Virus record (IMG/VR): IMGVR_UViG_3300021478_000002
Location: 1 to 64,000 of that record
Reading direction: 5' to 3' (one strand)
Length of the DNA stretch: 64,000 bases
Origin: a virus
Part shown: positions 8,606 through 17,100 of the stretch, piece after piece
How the letters are laid out: every line of letters starts with the position of its first letter
How positions within the stretch are numbered: position 1 is the first letter of the stretch
The notes under the pieces: model-generated
The model's database searches: none
Told to the model about the DNA's origin: nothing
Seen by the model: only the letters and a program-made list of their open reading frames with translations
Position numbers and translations under genes: made by a program

Positions 8606-9406
8606 ATGGGAATCGCATTAGAGATCCTGCGCAGGCGCAGGCCACCGGTCAAATCCGATCTGCCGCCGGAGCTGCCGGTCAAGCAGGGTGACGAGCCCAC
8701 TGAAGAGCAGAAGGCCACGGTGCTGCGCGAGGCGGTCAACTACTATATCCGCTCCGGCCTCCGAGCGCCCGACGTCCGCGCGATCTGCGAGGAGTTCTGC
8801 GCGGCCATCGATGCGGCGGCGGGCGGCGGCGGAGTGTCTGGCGATGTGACGGTCTTGCCGACCAGCGCGACCGCGCCAGCCGAGGCTGGGACCGGGACTT
8901 TCGCTGTGTCCCTGACCAGCGAAGGCTCATGGATGGCGACTGCGATAGATCCGTGGCTGCACATTGATTCGCCGACGGGACCGCAGACGGCATCTGGGAC
9001 GGTGGAGTTCAGCATGGAGGCGAATAACGGGGTAGTGGGACAGCCCCCTGCGGATCGGGTAGGGACGGTCGCCGTGAATAACGCAATATTCGAAGTGACC
9101 CAAAGTCCGTGGGACGTGCTGCCGGTGGAGCTATCGCCGAAGGAAGCGACGTTGGCTGCGACGTCAAGTGTGGGGAATAAGTTCGATGTGACGATCACGG
9201 GATCGGGGACAAGTGGGACGTGGACGGTGGATATCGAGAATGCAGCCAGACTGTGGCTGATCGTGGCCTCTCCCACGGCACCGCAGAGTACCAACGGCAC
9301 GGTGACGTATAGCGTGCAGGCAAACGCGCTCACAACTGAGCGGACGGGCAAGTTCTTCGTGAACGGCCAGCCCTTCACGGTTACTCAAGCCGCCGGAGGC
9401 GTATGA
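8606..9406 (+). CDS. Protein with two BACON/Ig-like domains, probable head fibre or decoration
   Basis: 266 residues from ATG 8606, chosen because TAAGGAG ends 6 nt before it; a TTG 6 nt upstream also keeps the frame. Residues 1-75 are a helical head-binding-like part. Residues 80-170 and 175-265 are two copies of one beta module: GSW..., a hydrophobic D.WL.I or ARLWLIV strand, SPT(G/A)PQ, GTV.(F/Y)S..(A/Q)N, then a final FxVTQ strand. That is the BACON-type pattern, a carbohydrate- or mucin-binding-like beta sandwich. Its place right behind the capsid gene suggests an exposed capsid appendage (inference). Confidence 0.6.
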   Translation: MGIALEILRRRRPPVKSDLPPELPVKQGDEPTEEQKATVLREAVNYYIRSGLRAPDVRAICEEFCAAIDAAAGGGGVSGDVTVLPTSATAPAEAGTGTFAVSLTSEGSWMATAIDPWLHIDSPTGPQTASGTVEFSMEANNGVVGQPPADRVGTVAVNNAIFEVTQSPWDVLPVELSPKEATLAATSSVGNKFDVTITGSGTSGTWTVDIENAARLWLIVASPTAPQSTNGTVTYSVQANALTTERTGKFFVNGQPFTVTQAAGGV

Positions 9407-9768
9407 TCCACGACCTCATACCATGGCGTACATTGACGCGCACCGGCATTCCGGCGCTCAAGGTGACCCGCCGTCAGATCGTGCTCGGTGAGGTGATCGT
9501 GCCGGTCGGCGAGACGCTCGATCCCGAGCTGCTCCCTCTGCAGATCCGCCGCGAGCGGCTGCGCCAGTTCTACGAGCAGCGTTTGCTGGAGCCGGTCAGC
9601 GCGCCCAAAGACTCCCGGCAGTTCTACCGCGAGCAGCTCGCGCGCGCGCAGGGCCAGGAGGTTCCGATCACGCCGATCCAGCCGGTCGCCTCGCAGATCG
9701 TGGCTGACCTGCCAGCCATCGAAGTTGAAGTGGAAGCGGCGAAGCGCAGGCCGAAAGGAGCCAAGTAG
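9403..9768 (+). CDS. Hypothetical head-region protein
   Basis: 121 residues, ATGA overlap with the preceding gene. The N-terminal half has a small beta unit (KVTRRQIVLGEVIVPVGE); the middle is basic and helical (RRERLRQFYEQRL); the end is Ala/Lys-rich. No family was recognised. Position suggests a head completion or neck-associated role. Confidence 0.6.
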   Translation: MIHDLIPWRTLTRTGIPALKVTRRQIVLGEVIVPVGETLDPELLPLQIRRERLRQFYEQRLLEPVSAPKDSRQFYREQLARAQGQEVPITPIQPVASQIVADLPAIEVEVEAAKRRPKGAK

Positions 9769-10124
9769 TGGACTTCGATTCGTTGGTAGCCACGATGGAC
9801 GACACGCTGGTCGCGACCTTTCAGAAAGTCGACCCGGCGGCAGGTGTTCTCCAGGTCACGCTGCATCCCAACGACGCGACCGGCGACGTCACGGTGTCCT
9901 GCATTGTGAAGAACCCGATCATGGAAGAGGATTATACGCCGGGCAGCCAGACCGGCACCTCCATGCTGACCCTGTTCATCCCGGCATCGGCTGGCGTGGT
10001 GGCGCTGCGCGGCCAGACAGCGACCTACAACGGCGTCGACTACGACGTCCTGCAATCCGATGCCGACCGCTGCGGCGGCGTGCATATCCGCATGCGCGCA
10101 CGCACGCAGCCGTACAGCCAGTGA
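9768..10124 (+). CDS. Putative head-closure (stopper) protein
   Basis: 118 residues from GTG 9768, sharing one base with the upstream TAG stop; a GAAAGGAG ribosome site precedes. Beta-rich, ending VVALRGQTATYNGVDYDV followed by a charged strand (HIRMRARTQ), the typical sequence of small neck proteins of the gpFII/stopper kind. Position between capsid and tail terminator candidate agrees. Function is inferred from fold pattern and order. Confidence 0.5.
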   Translation: MDFDSLVATMDDTLVATFQKVDPAAGVLQVTLHPNDATGDVTVSCIVKNPIMEEDYTPGSQTGTSMLTLFIPASAGVVALRGQTATYNGVDYDVLQSDADRCGGVHIRMRARTQPYSQ

Positions 10125-10134
10125 GGCCTATTGA

Positions 10135-10782
10135 ATGCTCGACCCGGATATCGTTCTCAGTTCGGTGCTGGCCTCGCTGCAATCGATCCCTGATTTGGCG
10201 ACGGAACTGGGTGCGCCCACTATCCCAGCGACCGACTCGATTACGGGCCATTTTTTTTATAGCGGCGAGGAGAACGCCTACATCCGCTCGCTCGCGCTGA
10301 TGAAGAGCCCCTCCATCCTGCTGGCCTACCTCGATTACATCATGGGCAACTATGATGGCATGACCGTCTGGAAGCACCGGATGAATCTCTGCATCCGCTC
10401 GCGCAATAAGGCGTCCAACGGCAGCGCCGCCACAGCGCAGCATATCTGGTGGATGGCCATGAACCTGCCGATCTCGGTGCCGCAGGTCGCGCCCAACATC
10501 CGCTACGTGGATCTGGCGGGCGGCATGCTGTGGCTCTTCGAGACCAATCTGAAGCACCAGACGGACGAGCTGGGCCAGGACTTCTTCATTGGCACCATGG
10601 TCTTCAACGAATACGGTGACGCGGGACCGGACGGCCAGGAGTTCCTGAACGTTGGGCCCAGCAGGCTGGTTCAGCTTGCGCCCACGGTTGACGGCTTCGC
10701 GCATGCGATCAGGCAGAATTTATCCGCCGACGAACGGCGACAGCTCCTCGAAGGAATCACAGAGGAACAAGGAGTCAGTTAA
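10135..10782 (+). CDS. Putative tail terminator/completion protein
   Basis: 215 residues. It follows the probable stopper and precedes the probable tail tube, the slot of the tail terminator in siphoviruses. The first 100 residues alternate helix and strand (VLASLQSIPDLATELGA, SPSILLAYLDYI, MTVWKHRMNLCIRS), as in gpU/terminator-type proteins; the C-terminus is extended. There is no signature residue to prove this. Confidence 0.45.
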   Translation: MLDPDIVLSSVLASLQSIPDLATELGAPTIPATDSITGHFFYSGEENAYIRSLALMKSPSILLAYLDYIMGNYDGMTVWKHRMNLCIRSRNKASNGSAATAQHIWWMAMNLPISVPQVAPNIRYVDLAGGMLWLFETNLKHQTDELGQDFFIGTMVFNEYGDAGPDGQEFLNVGPSRLVQLAPTVDGFAHAIRQNLSADERRQLLEGITEEQGVS

Positions 10783-11810
10783 TGGCGACACGCATACAAA
10801 ATAAAATTCTCGGCCTGGGACTGCACCGGCAGGCCGACATCGTCACAGCCAACACTACGTTCCTCCGTTTCCGCCAGCTCAACGCGGAGCTTGCGCCGAG
10901 CGGTTTCCTCACCGAGAACGACGCCAACGAAATCGGCAAGGGCAATGAGTTCATCTCCGCCAGCGGCGTGTACCCGGTCTCTTACAACCCGCTGGCCAGG
11001 ATTGACAAGTATTCGTCGGCGGAGTTCATGACCTGGGCGTTTGCCTTCGCGCTGGGTAAGGTCGCCGAAGCCACCGGCGACTACACTCTTACGCCCATCG
11101 ATCCCTGCATTGACGGCCTGGAATTGCCGTACTTTACCGTGGTCGAGCAGGTGTGCGAATCCGGCGGGCAGGCGTTGGACGATGCCTTTATCGGCTGCGC
11201 CATCGAGGACGTCACCTACGATTTCAATTACGGGCCGGGCCGTCAATCGGGCCGGGTGACGTGCAACTGGGTCGGTTCCGGCAAGATGGCAACGCCGTCT
11301 ACCGTGACAGTCCCTCCCGCTGTCAGCGAGCACTACATGCTGACCGGCTCGATGCAGTTGACGATTAACGGAATCAATTACATCACCGCCAAGACGATCC
11401 TGTCAGGCCAGATTGCCTGGAAGAACAACCTGCTGGTCGGCCCTGGTTTCTTCCCCGGCAGCGGCATGCAGAACGGCGCAGCCATCCGTGGGCGCATCGA
11501 AATCGGCCCGCGCGCGTCTACCTTCACCTTCACCGCGCGCCTATTGAAAAGTTCGACGGAGTACGCGCTGCTCATCGGGCAGAATACCGGCACGGCCACC
11601 ATCACCGTGAGCTTCGACGCCACCCACACCATGACCTTCACTTATCCGAGCATCCAGTACGAGGCGGTGGTGAACGGCGAGCAGGACGGCATCGTCAGCG
11701 TTACGGTCACCGTCGCGACCAAATACGATCCCACCCTTGGCGTGCTCACCATCACCTCGCAATGCGGCATCACCGGCATCGCGCAGGCTGGCACCCTGAT
11801 TACGGGATAA
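10782..11810 (+). CDS. Probable major tail tube protein
   Basis: 342 residues, start shares one base with the upstream stop and has an AAGGAG site. Beta-rich with Ig-like C-terminal part (residues 190-342: GSMQLTINGINYITAKTILSG, GPRASTFTFTARLL, GTATITVSFDATHTMTFTYPS), characteristic of tail tube or tail sheath-like beta proteins. Its position before the frameshifted tail chaperone, plus its size and strand pattern, argue for the tube. It is longer than lambda gpV (246 aa). Confidence 0.6.
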   Translation: MATRIQNKILGLGLHRQADIVTANTTFLRFRQLNAELAPSGFLTENDANEIGKGNEFISASGVYPVSYNPLARIDKYSSAEFMTWAFAFALGKVAEATGDYTLTPIDPCIDGLELPYFTVVEQVCESGGQALDDAFIGCAIEDVTYDFNYGPGRQSGRVTCNWVGSGKMATPSTVTVPPAVSEHYMLTGSMQLTINGINYITAKTILSGQIAWKNNLLVGPGFFPGSGMQNGAAIRGRIEIGPRASTFTFTARLLKSSTEYALLIGQNTGTATITVSFDATHTMTFTYPSIQYEAVVNGEQDGIVSVTVTVATKYDPTLGVLTITSQCGITGIAQAGTLITG

Positions 11811-11820
11811 GGAGCTGGAT

Positions 11821-12081
11821 ATGGCCCTTGGCAGCAACTCGAAAACGAACGTCGGGATACGGCGGTTCATTTACACCACGACTCCGCCGGGATACCGCAA
11901 CTTCGAACCCAACGGCACGCAGACGTACGTGGTTACGTCGAGCCACGGCTACGTCCACGCGGGCAATGCCTATGCGAAGGGCCAGACCATTGCCTACGAC
12001 GCCGCTGGCGGCACGCTGTACAGCAACCTCGCGCGTCTGGAGCGCAGCTTCAATGGCCATTTGATTGATCCGTCGAGCTAG
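11821..12081 (+). CDS. Small structural protein candidate
   Basis: 86 residues with an AAGGAG ribosome site. Rich in Tyr, Gly and Asn, with a repeated (Y/N)AKGQTIAYDAAGGTLYSN-like beta pattern. Family unknown. Position between tube and chaperone suggests a minor tail component. Confidence 0.6.
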   Translation: MALGSNSKTNVGIRRFIYTTTPPGYRNFEPNGTQTYVVTSSHGYVHAGNAYAKGQTIAYDAAGGTLYSNLARLERSFNGHLIDPSS

Positions 12082-12092
12082 AGGAGAACTGA

Positions 12093-12797
12093 ATGTACGG
12101 TGAGCTGTTTCTCATCAAAACGACGCAGGGCGGCGAGATTCCGGCGATCCCCATCGTCATCCAGAACCCGGCCAAGGTCGCGGCGCTGCGTCTCCCGACC
12201 GCCGAGGAGATCAGCGCCTATACCGGCAGCATCCGGCAGGTGATCCACCGGCTGGGCCGCCGCCAGAGCGAAGATCGCGACGTGCCCAACACCGAGGCCG
12301 AGCGCAAGCTCTTCGACGCGATCCGTCTGGACAGAACCGGCGACGAGTTCGACGAAGCGGAGATGCGCCACTCCATCGATCTGGTGTTGCGCCACAACGT
12401 GATCGCCTGTGAGCGCGACGGCGATCAGTACGTGATCAAAGTCAACACCCTCTGGGGCGTTACCTCTCACACCTGCCGTATCCCCACCACGCGCGAACTG
12501 CAGAACTACCGGGAAGGCGTCATCAAGTCGCGCGAGCTGCCCCACAACGTCGAGGAGCGCCGCTTCCCGCCGGAAGCGCCGGTGCAGTTCTATAACGCGA
12601 TCATCACGGCGGTAGAAGGGTACGCGCCGCAGTTCAACGTGCCCATCGGCACCGTCAACGGCAACCGGCATGTGCTCGAAGGCGCGGAGCTGAAGGCGCT
12701 CCTGCCGCAGATCCCGCCGCACCATAAACGCAGCGTGGCGGGCGAAGTCTCCAGCGCACTCTATGATCTCGACCCGCAACTTGACCCAAACGCATAG
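12093..12797 (+). CDS. Tail assembly chaperone, short form (gpG-like)
   Basis: 234 residues. It sits in the G slot between the tail tube and tape measure, the only position where lambda-type phages make two products by frameshift. N-terminal beta hairpin (GELFLIKTTQGGEIPAI), helical middle (AAALRLPTAEEISAYTG in part), mixed C-terminal half. A CCCAAAC slippery site lies 4 bases before the TAG stop and joins it to a downstream frame (separate entries). In lambda, gpG and gpGT coat the tape measure protein during tail assembly and are not in the virion. Confidence 0.7.
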   Translation: MYGELFLIKTTQGGEIPAIPIVIQNPAKVAALRLPTAEEISAYTGSIRQVIHRLGRRQSEDRDVPNTEAERKLFDAIRLDRTGDEFDEAEMRHSIDLVLRHNVIACERDGDQYVIKVNTLWGVTSHTCRIPTTRELQNYREGVIKSRELPHNVEERRFPPEAPVQFYNAIITAVEGYAPQFNVPIGTVNGNRHVLEGAELKALLPQIPPHHKRSVAGEVSSALYDLDPQLDPNA

Positions 12798-13285
12798 AGC
12801 CGGAAGAGTGGCCATACCCGCTACCGCTCCGGCTGCTGATCTACCGGCTGCTGCGCGGCGAGGAGCTGTGCCGTGGCGAGGACCAGGGCGCGAGCGCGTG
12901 CCCGCTGGCCGACACGGTGCGCTGCGTGGCCTGCGGCTATCGCTGGAAGGCCGACGACGTGAACGTGCCCGGCCCGTGCCCTTCCTGCGATCAGAATGCC
13001 TCCGTGGCCGAGCGCTGCGAGAGCTGCCCGGTGGTGGAAGTGGAGCACTACCGTGCGACCACGCCGAGCGGCCAGCTCCTGGACCGCGTGCTGGAACACG
13101 AGTTCGACACGAAGCACTACCGGGTCGATCCCGGCGACGTCAGCGCGGAAGTCAGGGAAGGCTTGAAGGTGCTGGAACACGAGCGAACGCGATGGGAAAA
13201 GGAAACGCGCGAGAAGGCCGACCAGGAGCGCGAGGAGCAGCAGCGGATACGGGAGATGCAGCGGAAGCAGGGGCGAGGGTTCTAG
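12093..13285 (+). CDS. Tail assembly chaperone, -1 frameshift product (gpGT-like) with zinc ribbon
   Basis: Predicted fusion of codons 1-233 of the short form with the -1 frame from 12791 to the TAG at 13283, about 397 residues. The second frame is open from 12785, has no ATG or ribosome site near its start, and is clearly coding: RIEPEEWPYPLPLRLL, then CPLADTVRCVACGYRW and GPCPSCDQ giving CxxC...CxxC (zinc ribbon), and a highly charged helical tail (ERTRWEKETREKADQE). Lambda gpGT works the same way. The zinc ribbon in the T part is an added feature. Not proved without protein data. Confidence 0.7.
12785..12791 (+). promoter_or_regulatory. Programmed -1 ribosomal frameshift site, C CCA AAC
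   Basis: The heptamer CCCAAAC fits X XXY YYZ, and the zero-frame codons are CCA and AAC, as the tandem-slip model requires. It lies 4 bases before the zero-frame TAG and 3 bases after the upstream limit (TGA) of the -1 frame, so the slip falls in a 15-base overlap. Confidence 0.72.
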
Positions 13286-13587
13286 CGACCTATTCCATGC
13301 TCCCGGCAATTACCCAGGACAGAGAGCATATCGGACGTCATTTCGGAGAGCCTCATTTTTCGCAAATACGTGCAAGTCTCCACCATCATTTCGGCGTCCT
13401 TGGGGTTCAGCGGAGTGACGCTACCGTCCTTGTGTGTCACGAATGTCTGGCCCGCGAGCTGCCGAGCCTCAGCCCTTTGCTGCACCTCCAAGCCCCGAAC
13501 GTCGTTGGACGTCTGGACTACCGCAATGATCACGCAAATAACGAGGTACGCGAGGCAGGCAACACCGAAGTATTTCACGATTTTCAT
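13282..13587 (-). CDS. Minus-strand membrane-anchored small protein (moron candidate)
   Basis: 101 residues, opposite to all neighbours. Residues 1-26 form one transmembrane helix or uncleaved signal (KYFGVACLAYLVICVIIAVV) after a basic start MKIVK; the rest is soluble and charged, with Cys residues near the end. Its stop overlaps the 3' end of the chaperone frame by 4 bases, and about 76 bases on its 5' side could hold a promoter, though none is convincing. A lone reversed gene within a tail operon is typical of accessory cargo expressed from prophages. It might act in the host envelope (inference). Confidence 0.55.
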   Translation of the reverse strand: MKIVKYFGVACLAYLVICVIIAVVQTSNDVRGLEVQQRAEARQLAGQTFVTHKDGSVTPLNPKDAEMMVETCTYLRKMRLSEMTSDMLSVLGNCREHGIGR

Positions 13588-13663
13588 AGATCTTCAGGCT
13601 ACCAACCTGTGGAAAACGCAGGCAATAGTTCGTGGGATAAATCTGGGAAAGTTGGGGCGAAAC

Positions 13664-14149
13664 ATGGCTGCTTTTGAAACTCGCATCACCTACTCCAAGC
13701 TCTCGTTTTCGCCGATTGCGACCGAAGACATGGCGGCCATCGGCGGCATCGTGCTCGACCACATGAAGGCCCGCATCCAGGCGCATGTGGACTGGGATGA
13801 CAATCCCGCCAGACCGCTGAAGCCAAGCTACGCGCAGGAGAAGGTAAAGGGCAGGCGCGTGGCCTTGACCGGCGGGCAGCTTTTTCGCGGCCAACCCTTC
13901 CGCGATTGGACGCTGCGCGGGCGCACGATGCAATCGCTGAAAGTGAAATCGGTGTCTCAGGATCAGGTGACCATCGGGCCGGTCTCAGAGGAGGCCTCCA
14001 AGATCATCAACGCGCGCAATCCGCTCGATCATATGTGGGCGATGTCGCCGAGCGATACCGAGGTTCTGCACGAAGCCGTTTACAACACCATAATGCAGAC
14101 CGTGCGCGTGCGACTCCAGCCGACCGGCGAAGTGAGGATGGTCGCCTAA
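13664..14149 (+). CDS. Minor tail/virion morphogenesis protein candidate
   Basis: 161 residues from ATG 13664. Frame extends upstream, but that part lies over the reversed gene and lacks coding character. Contains a helix with ATEDMAAIGGIVLDHMKARIQAHVDWDD and RGRTMQSLKVKS, DHMWAMSPSD, like small proteins found before tape measures in proteobacterial phages. Its stop TAA overlaps the tape measure start (TAATG). Confidence 0.6.
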   Translation: MAAFETRITYSKLSFSPIATEDMAAIGGIVLDHMKARIQAHVDWDDNPARPLKPSYAQEKVKGRRVALTGGQLFRGQPFRDWTLRGRTMQSLKVKSVSQDQVTIGPVSEEASKIINARNPLDHMWAMSPSDTEVLHEAVYNTIMQTVRVRLQPTGEVRMVA

Positions 14150-17100
14150 TGGGATCGTTTCCCTCCGATCTGACGATGAAGGTCAACATCGACCCTACAT
14201 CTGCCCTCGCGACTGCCAAAAAGATGGACGAATTGCTAAGGCAAGGCGCGAAGGGCGATGCCGAGGCATACAAGCAGGCCGCAGAGATGGGCATGAGCAT
14301 GGCCAAGCAACTGATCAACACCAGCACGCGCGCCGGTCGCCAGCTCGAAACCCAGCTTCGGTCCATCGAGAAACAGACGCAGTCGCTGGGAAAGACTGCA
14401 ACGGAGATGAATGAGCAGCAGCGGAGCTGGATGCTGGAGCGCGCACGCGGGTTAAAGAACCAGGAGGAGCAGGAAAAACGGATCAATGCGATCTACGATC
14501 AGCGGCGGAAATATTTTCAAGAGGAGGAGCGCAGGCAGCAGCAGAAAGGTCCCGGCACCGGTGCCCTGCTCTTCCGTGGTGCGCGCGATATTTTCGAAGG
14601 CCGCATGAGCTACGGCATGATGGATCTCGGCAGGGCCGCGCTTGGCGGGATGGGGGGCGGGGGCGCAGCAGCGGGAGGGGCGGCGGCTGGCGCAGGAGCG
14701 GGCGGAGTTGGAGGCGTGCTCGCCGGAATCAGCGGTACTGCGCTCGCCATCGGCGGTGTGGCGGCGGCCCTGGTCGGCGTGGAAGTCGCCGGTTACGCCG
14801 CCGCCAAAGCTATCGGCGAGTTTGGCCGCGAAGTCCACGACGTGCAGATCAAGACGGGGATGACCGCCGTCGAAGTGCAGCGCCTTCAGTTCGCCGCCCA
14901 AGTCACCGGTCAGGACATCGGCATCGTGGATCGCATGATGCGCGGCCTCACCATGGCCATCGAAGGCACCGATAAGAAGGCCTTTGCCGCCGCCAAGACT
15001 CTCCAGGACATGGGCGTTGATTTGGTGGCTTTGCAAAAGGGTGGGATCAAGCCGCTGGAGCTATTGCAGCAAATCTCCACCGCGCTTGAAAAGCAGCCCA
15101 ACAAATGGCTGCAGAACAAGGAGGCCATGGATCTATTCGGTCGCTCTGGCATTCCGGCGCTGCCCATGATCACGGAGCTGAACCGAGCGCTGGGGGAAAG
15201 CGGAAAACTCCATTTCGTCGACCAGGACCAAATCGACCGATGGAGGGAGGGAAATGTCGAGATCGCGAGAATGGAGACCGAGCTGAAACTGATCAAGCTC
15301 CACCTGGAGGGACTGGTCGCCAAGCCATTCATCATCACCATCGATGTGGTGGGGAAGCTGGGCGATCTGTTGACGAAGGGTATGGGCCAGCAAGAAAAGT
15401 CGGGCCAGGAGCCGGATATACCGGAGGACTTGATCGGGCGCTTTCGTGCCGCCATGGGCGCGGAGAAGACAGCGGAGAGAGCGCCGTATGTCGCCGCGCA
15501 GCAATACGCGAAGGAATTGCAGAAAAACAGCTTGGAGGCGGCGGAGCAGGAGCTATCAGCGGCGAAAGAGGTCTACGACGAAGATCTGAAGAGAGCAGCC
15601 TTAGGCACGGTCATGATCGATCAGCTCAAGGAGCACGAGGCGATCTACAAGAGAATCAGAGATCACGTGGAAGCAATGAGAAAGGCTGATAGCGACCGGA
15701 AGGCCATCGCAGAAGCGCTGCGCCGCTCAATCCTGAATGCGGAGCAGCAGAGAGAGAATCCGTTCGCGCTCCCGGCGGAAGCAGCGTTGAATCGAGATTT
15801 GAGGATGCACGGAATTACGCCAGCCGACGCATTCCGCTTCTCCTGGCACGCTGCGCCGCAGATTTTGTTTGAGCGCGGGCAACAGGCCGCCAAGTTTCAG
15901 ACGGAGATGCTGGGCGTGCAGGAGACCACACAGCGCGAGCTGATGCGTGCGCGCCTGGGCGGCATCGAGCCGGTGAATGTCCGCGAGCTGGGCCAGGGCG
16001 GCGTCACGCGCGCCGACGTGGAGCATGACATCGTGGAGCAGTATCAGCAGCGCGTCGAAATCGCGAAGGAGACCCGCACTATCGAAGAGGACCTGATCAA
16101 CAAACGCAAGATCGACGCCAAAGATAATGTCGGATTGGCCCAGAAGGCACGTGACCTCGAAGCTGTTGCGGGCAAGGAGTTGGTCGCCAATGCAGAAGCC
16201 ACAATGGCGATAAAGAAACAGGCGCACGCACTCGCCCAGAGAGAGCGAGATGAGGAGCGGAAGCATACAGAGACGATGTCGAGGATTCAGCTCGCCGACC
16301 AGGAGGAGTCCATCAAGCACGACGCGGATCTGGCGCGGAAACAAGCCGAGCTACGCTTCAAGGGCGACAACCCGGCGGCGGGCATCGCCGAATCATATCG
16401 AATCGCCGTGGAGGAGTCTCACCAGCTTTACGATCTGGAGATGCAGCGCATCGCCCTGCATGAAACCGGCTATAAGGCCGAAGAGGACGCTGCCATGGCT
16501 CTCCACAAATTGCACCGGGAGGATGAGGCCGCGCGCGAAGATGCCCAGCTCAAGCTGGCGCAGATGCAACAGCAACAACTCGACGCTCTGAAGAGCAAGA
16601 TCGAGCCGCTCTACCACACGCTGTTCACGAACCCTAGGCAATTTGGCACGCAGCTTCGCCAGACGGTGCAGGAAGCTGCGCTGCACCCCATCGTGAGCGG
16701 CCTGAGCGAGATGACCGCCACGGCGCTGCACCCGCTCATTTACGGCGCGGGCGGCACGGGAGGGATCGCAGGTACTCTCGGCGGGATGTTCGGCGGCGGC
16801 AGGCTCAACGACGTCCACCTGATCAACGGCGCGGTGCCGGTTCACATCGTGGGCGCTGGTGGCGGCTTCGGCGGAGGAGGTGGTGGTTTCTTCGGCGGCG
16901 GCTACGGTGGTGGTGGTGGCGGCGGCCTGCCGAGCTTCGCGCAACTCGCGAACCTCCCGATGACCACCGGCTCATACGGCGGCATGGATTTCGGCGGGAT
17001 GGCCCTGAGCAGTGCGCTTGGAGGCGGCGTCGGCACATCGCTTTATAACCTGCCAACCGGCGGCAGCTCTGGCATGAATTTTGGTGCCATGACCCTGGCG

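Noticed and set aside
13370-13663. N-terminal extension of the 13664 gene
   Set aside because: It lies over the reversed membrane gene, lacks a ribosome site, and the conserved-looking part starts at 13664.
12763-13677. 304-residue ORF over the tail chaperone junction
   Set aside because: It is in the frame that conflicts with both chaperone frames; its sequence is Arg/Gly/Ala-biased shadow text. The -1 frame has the Cys ribbon and normal composition.
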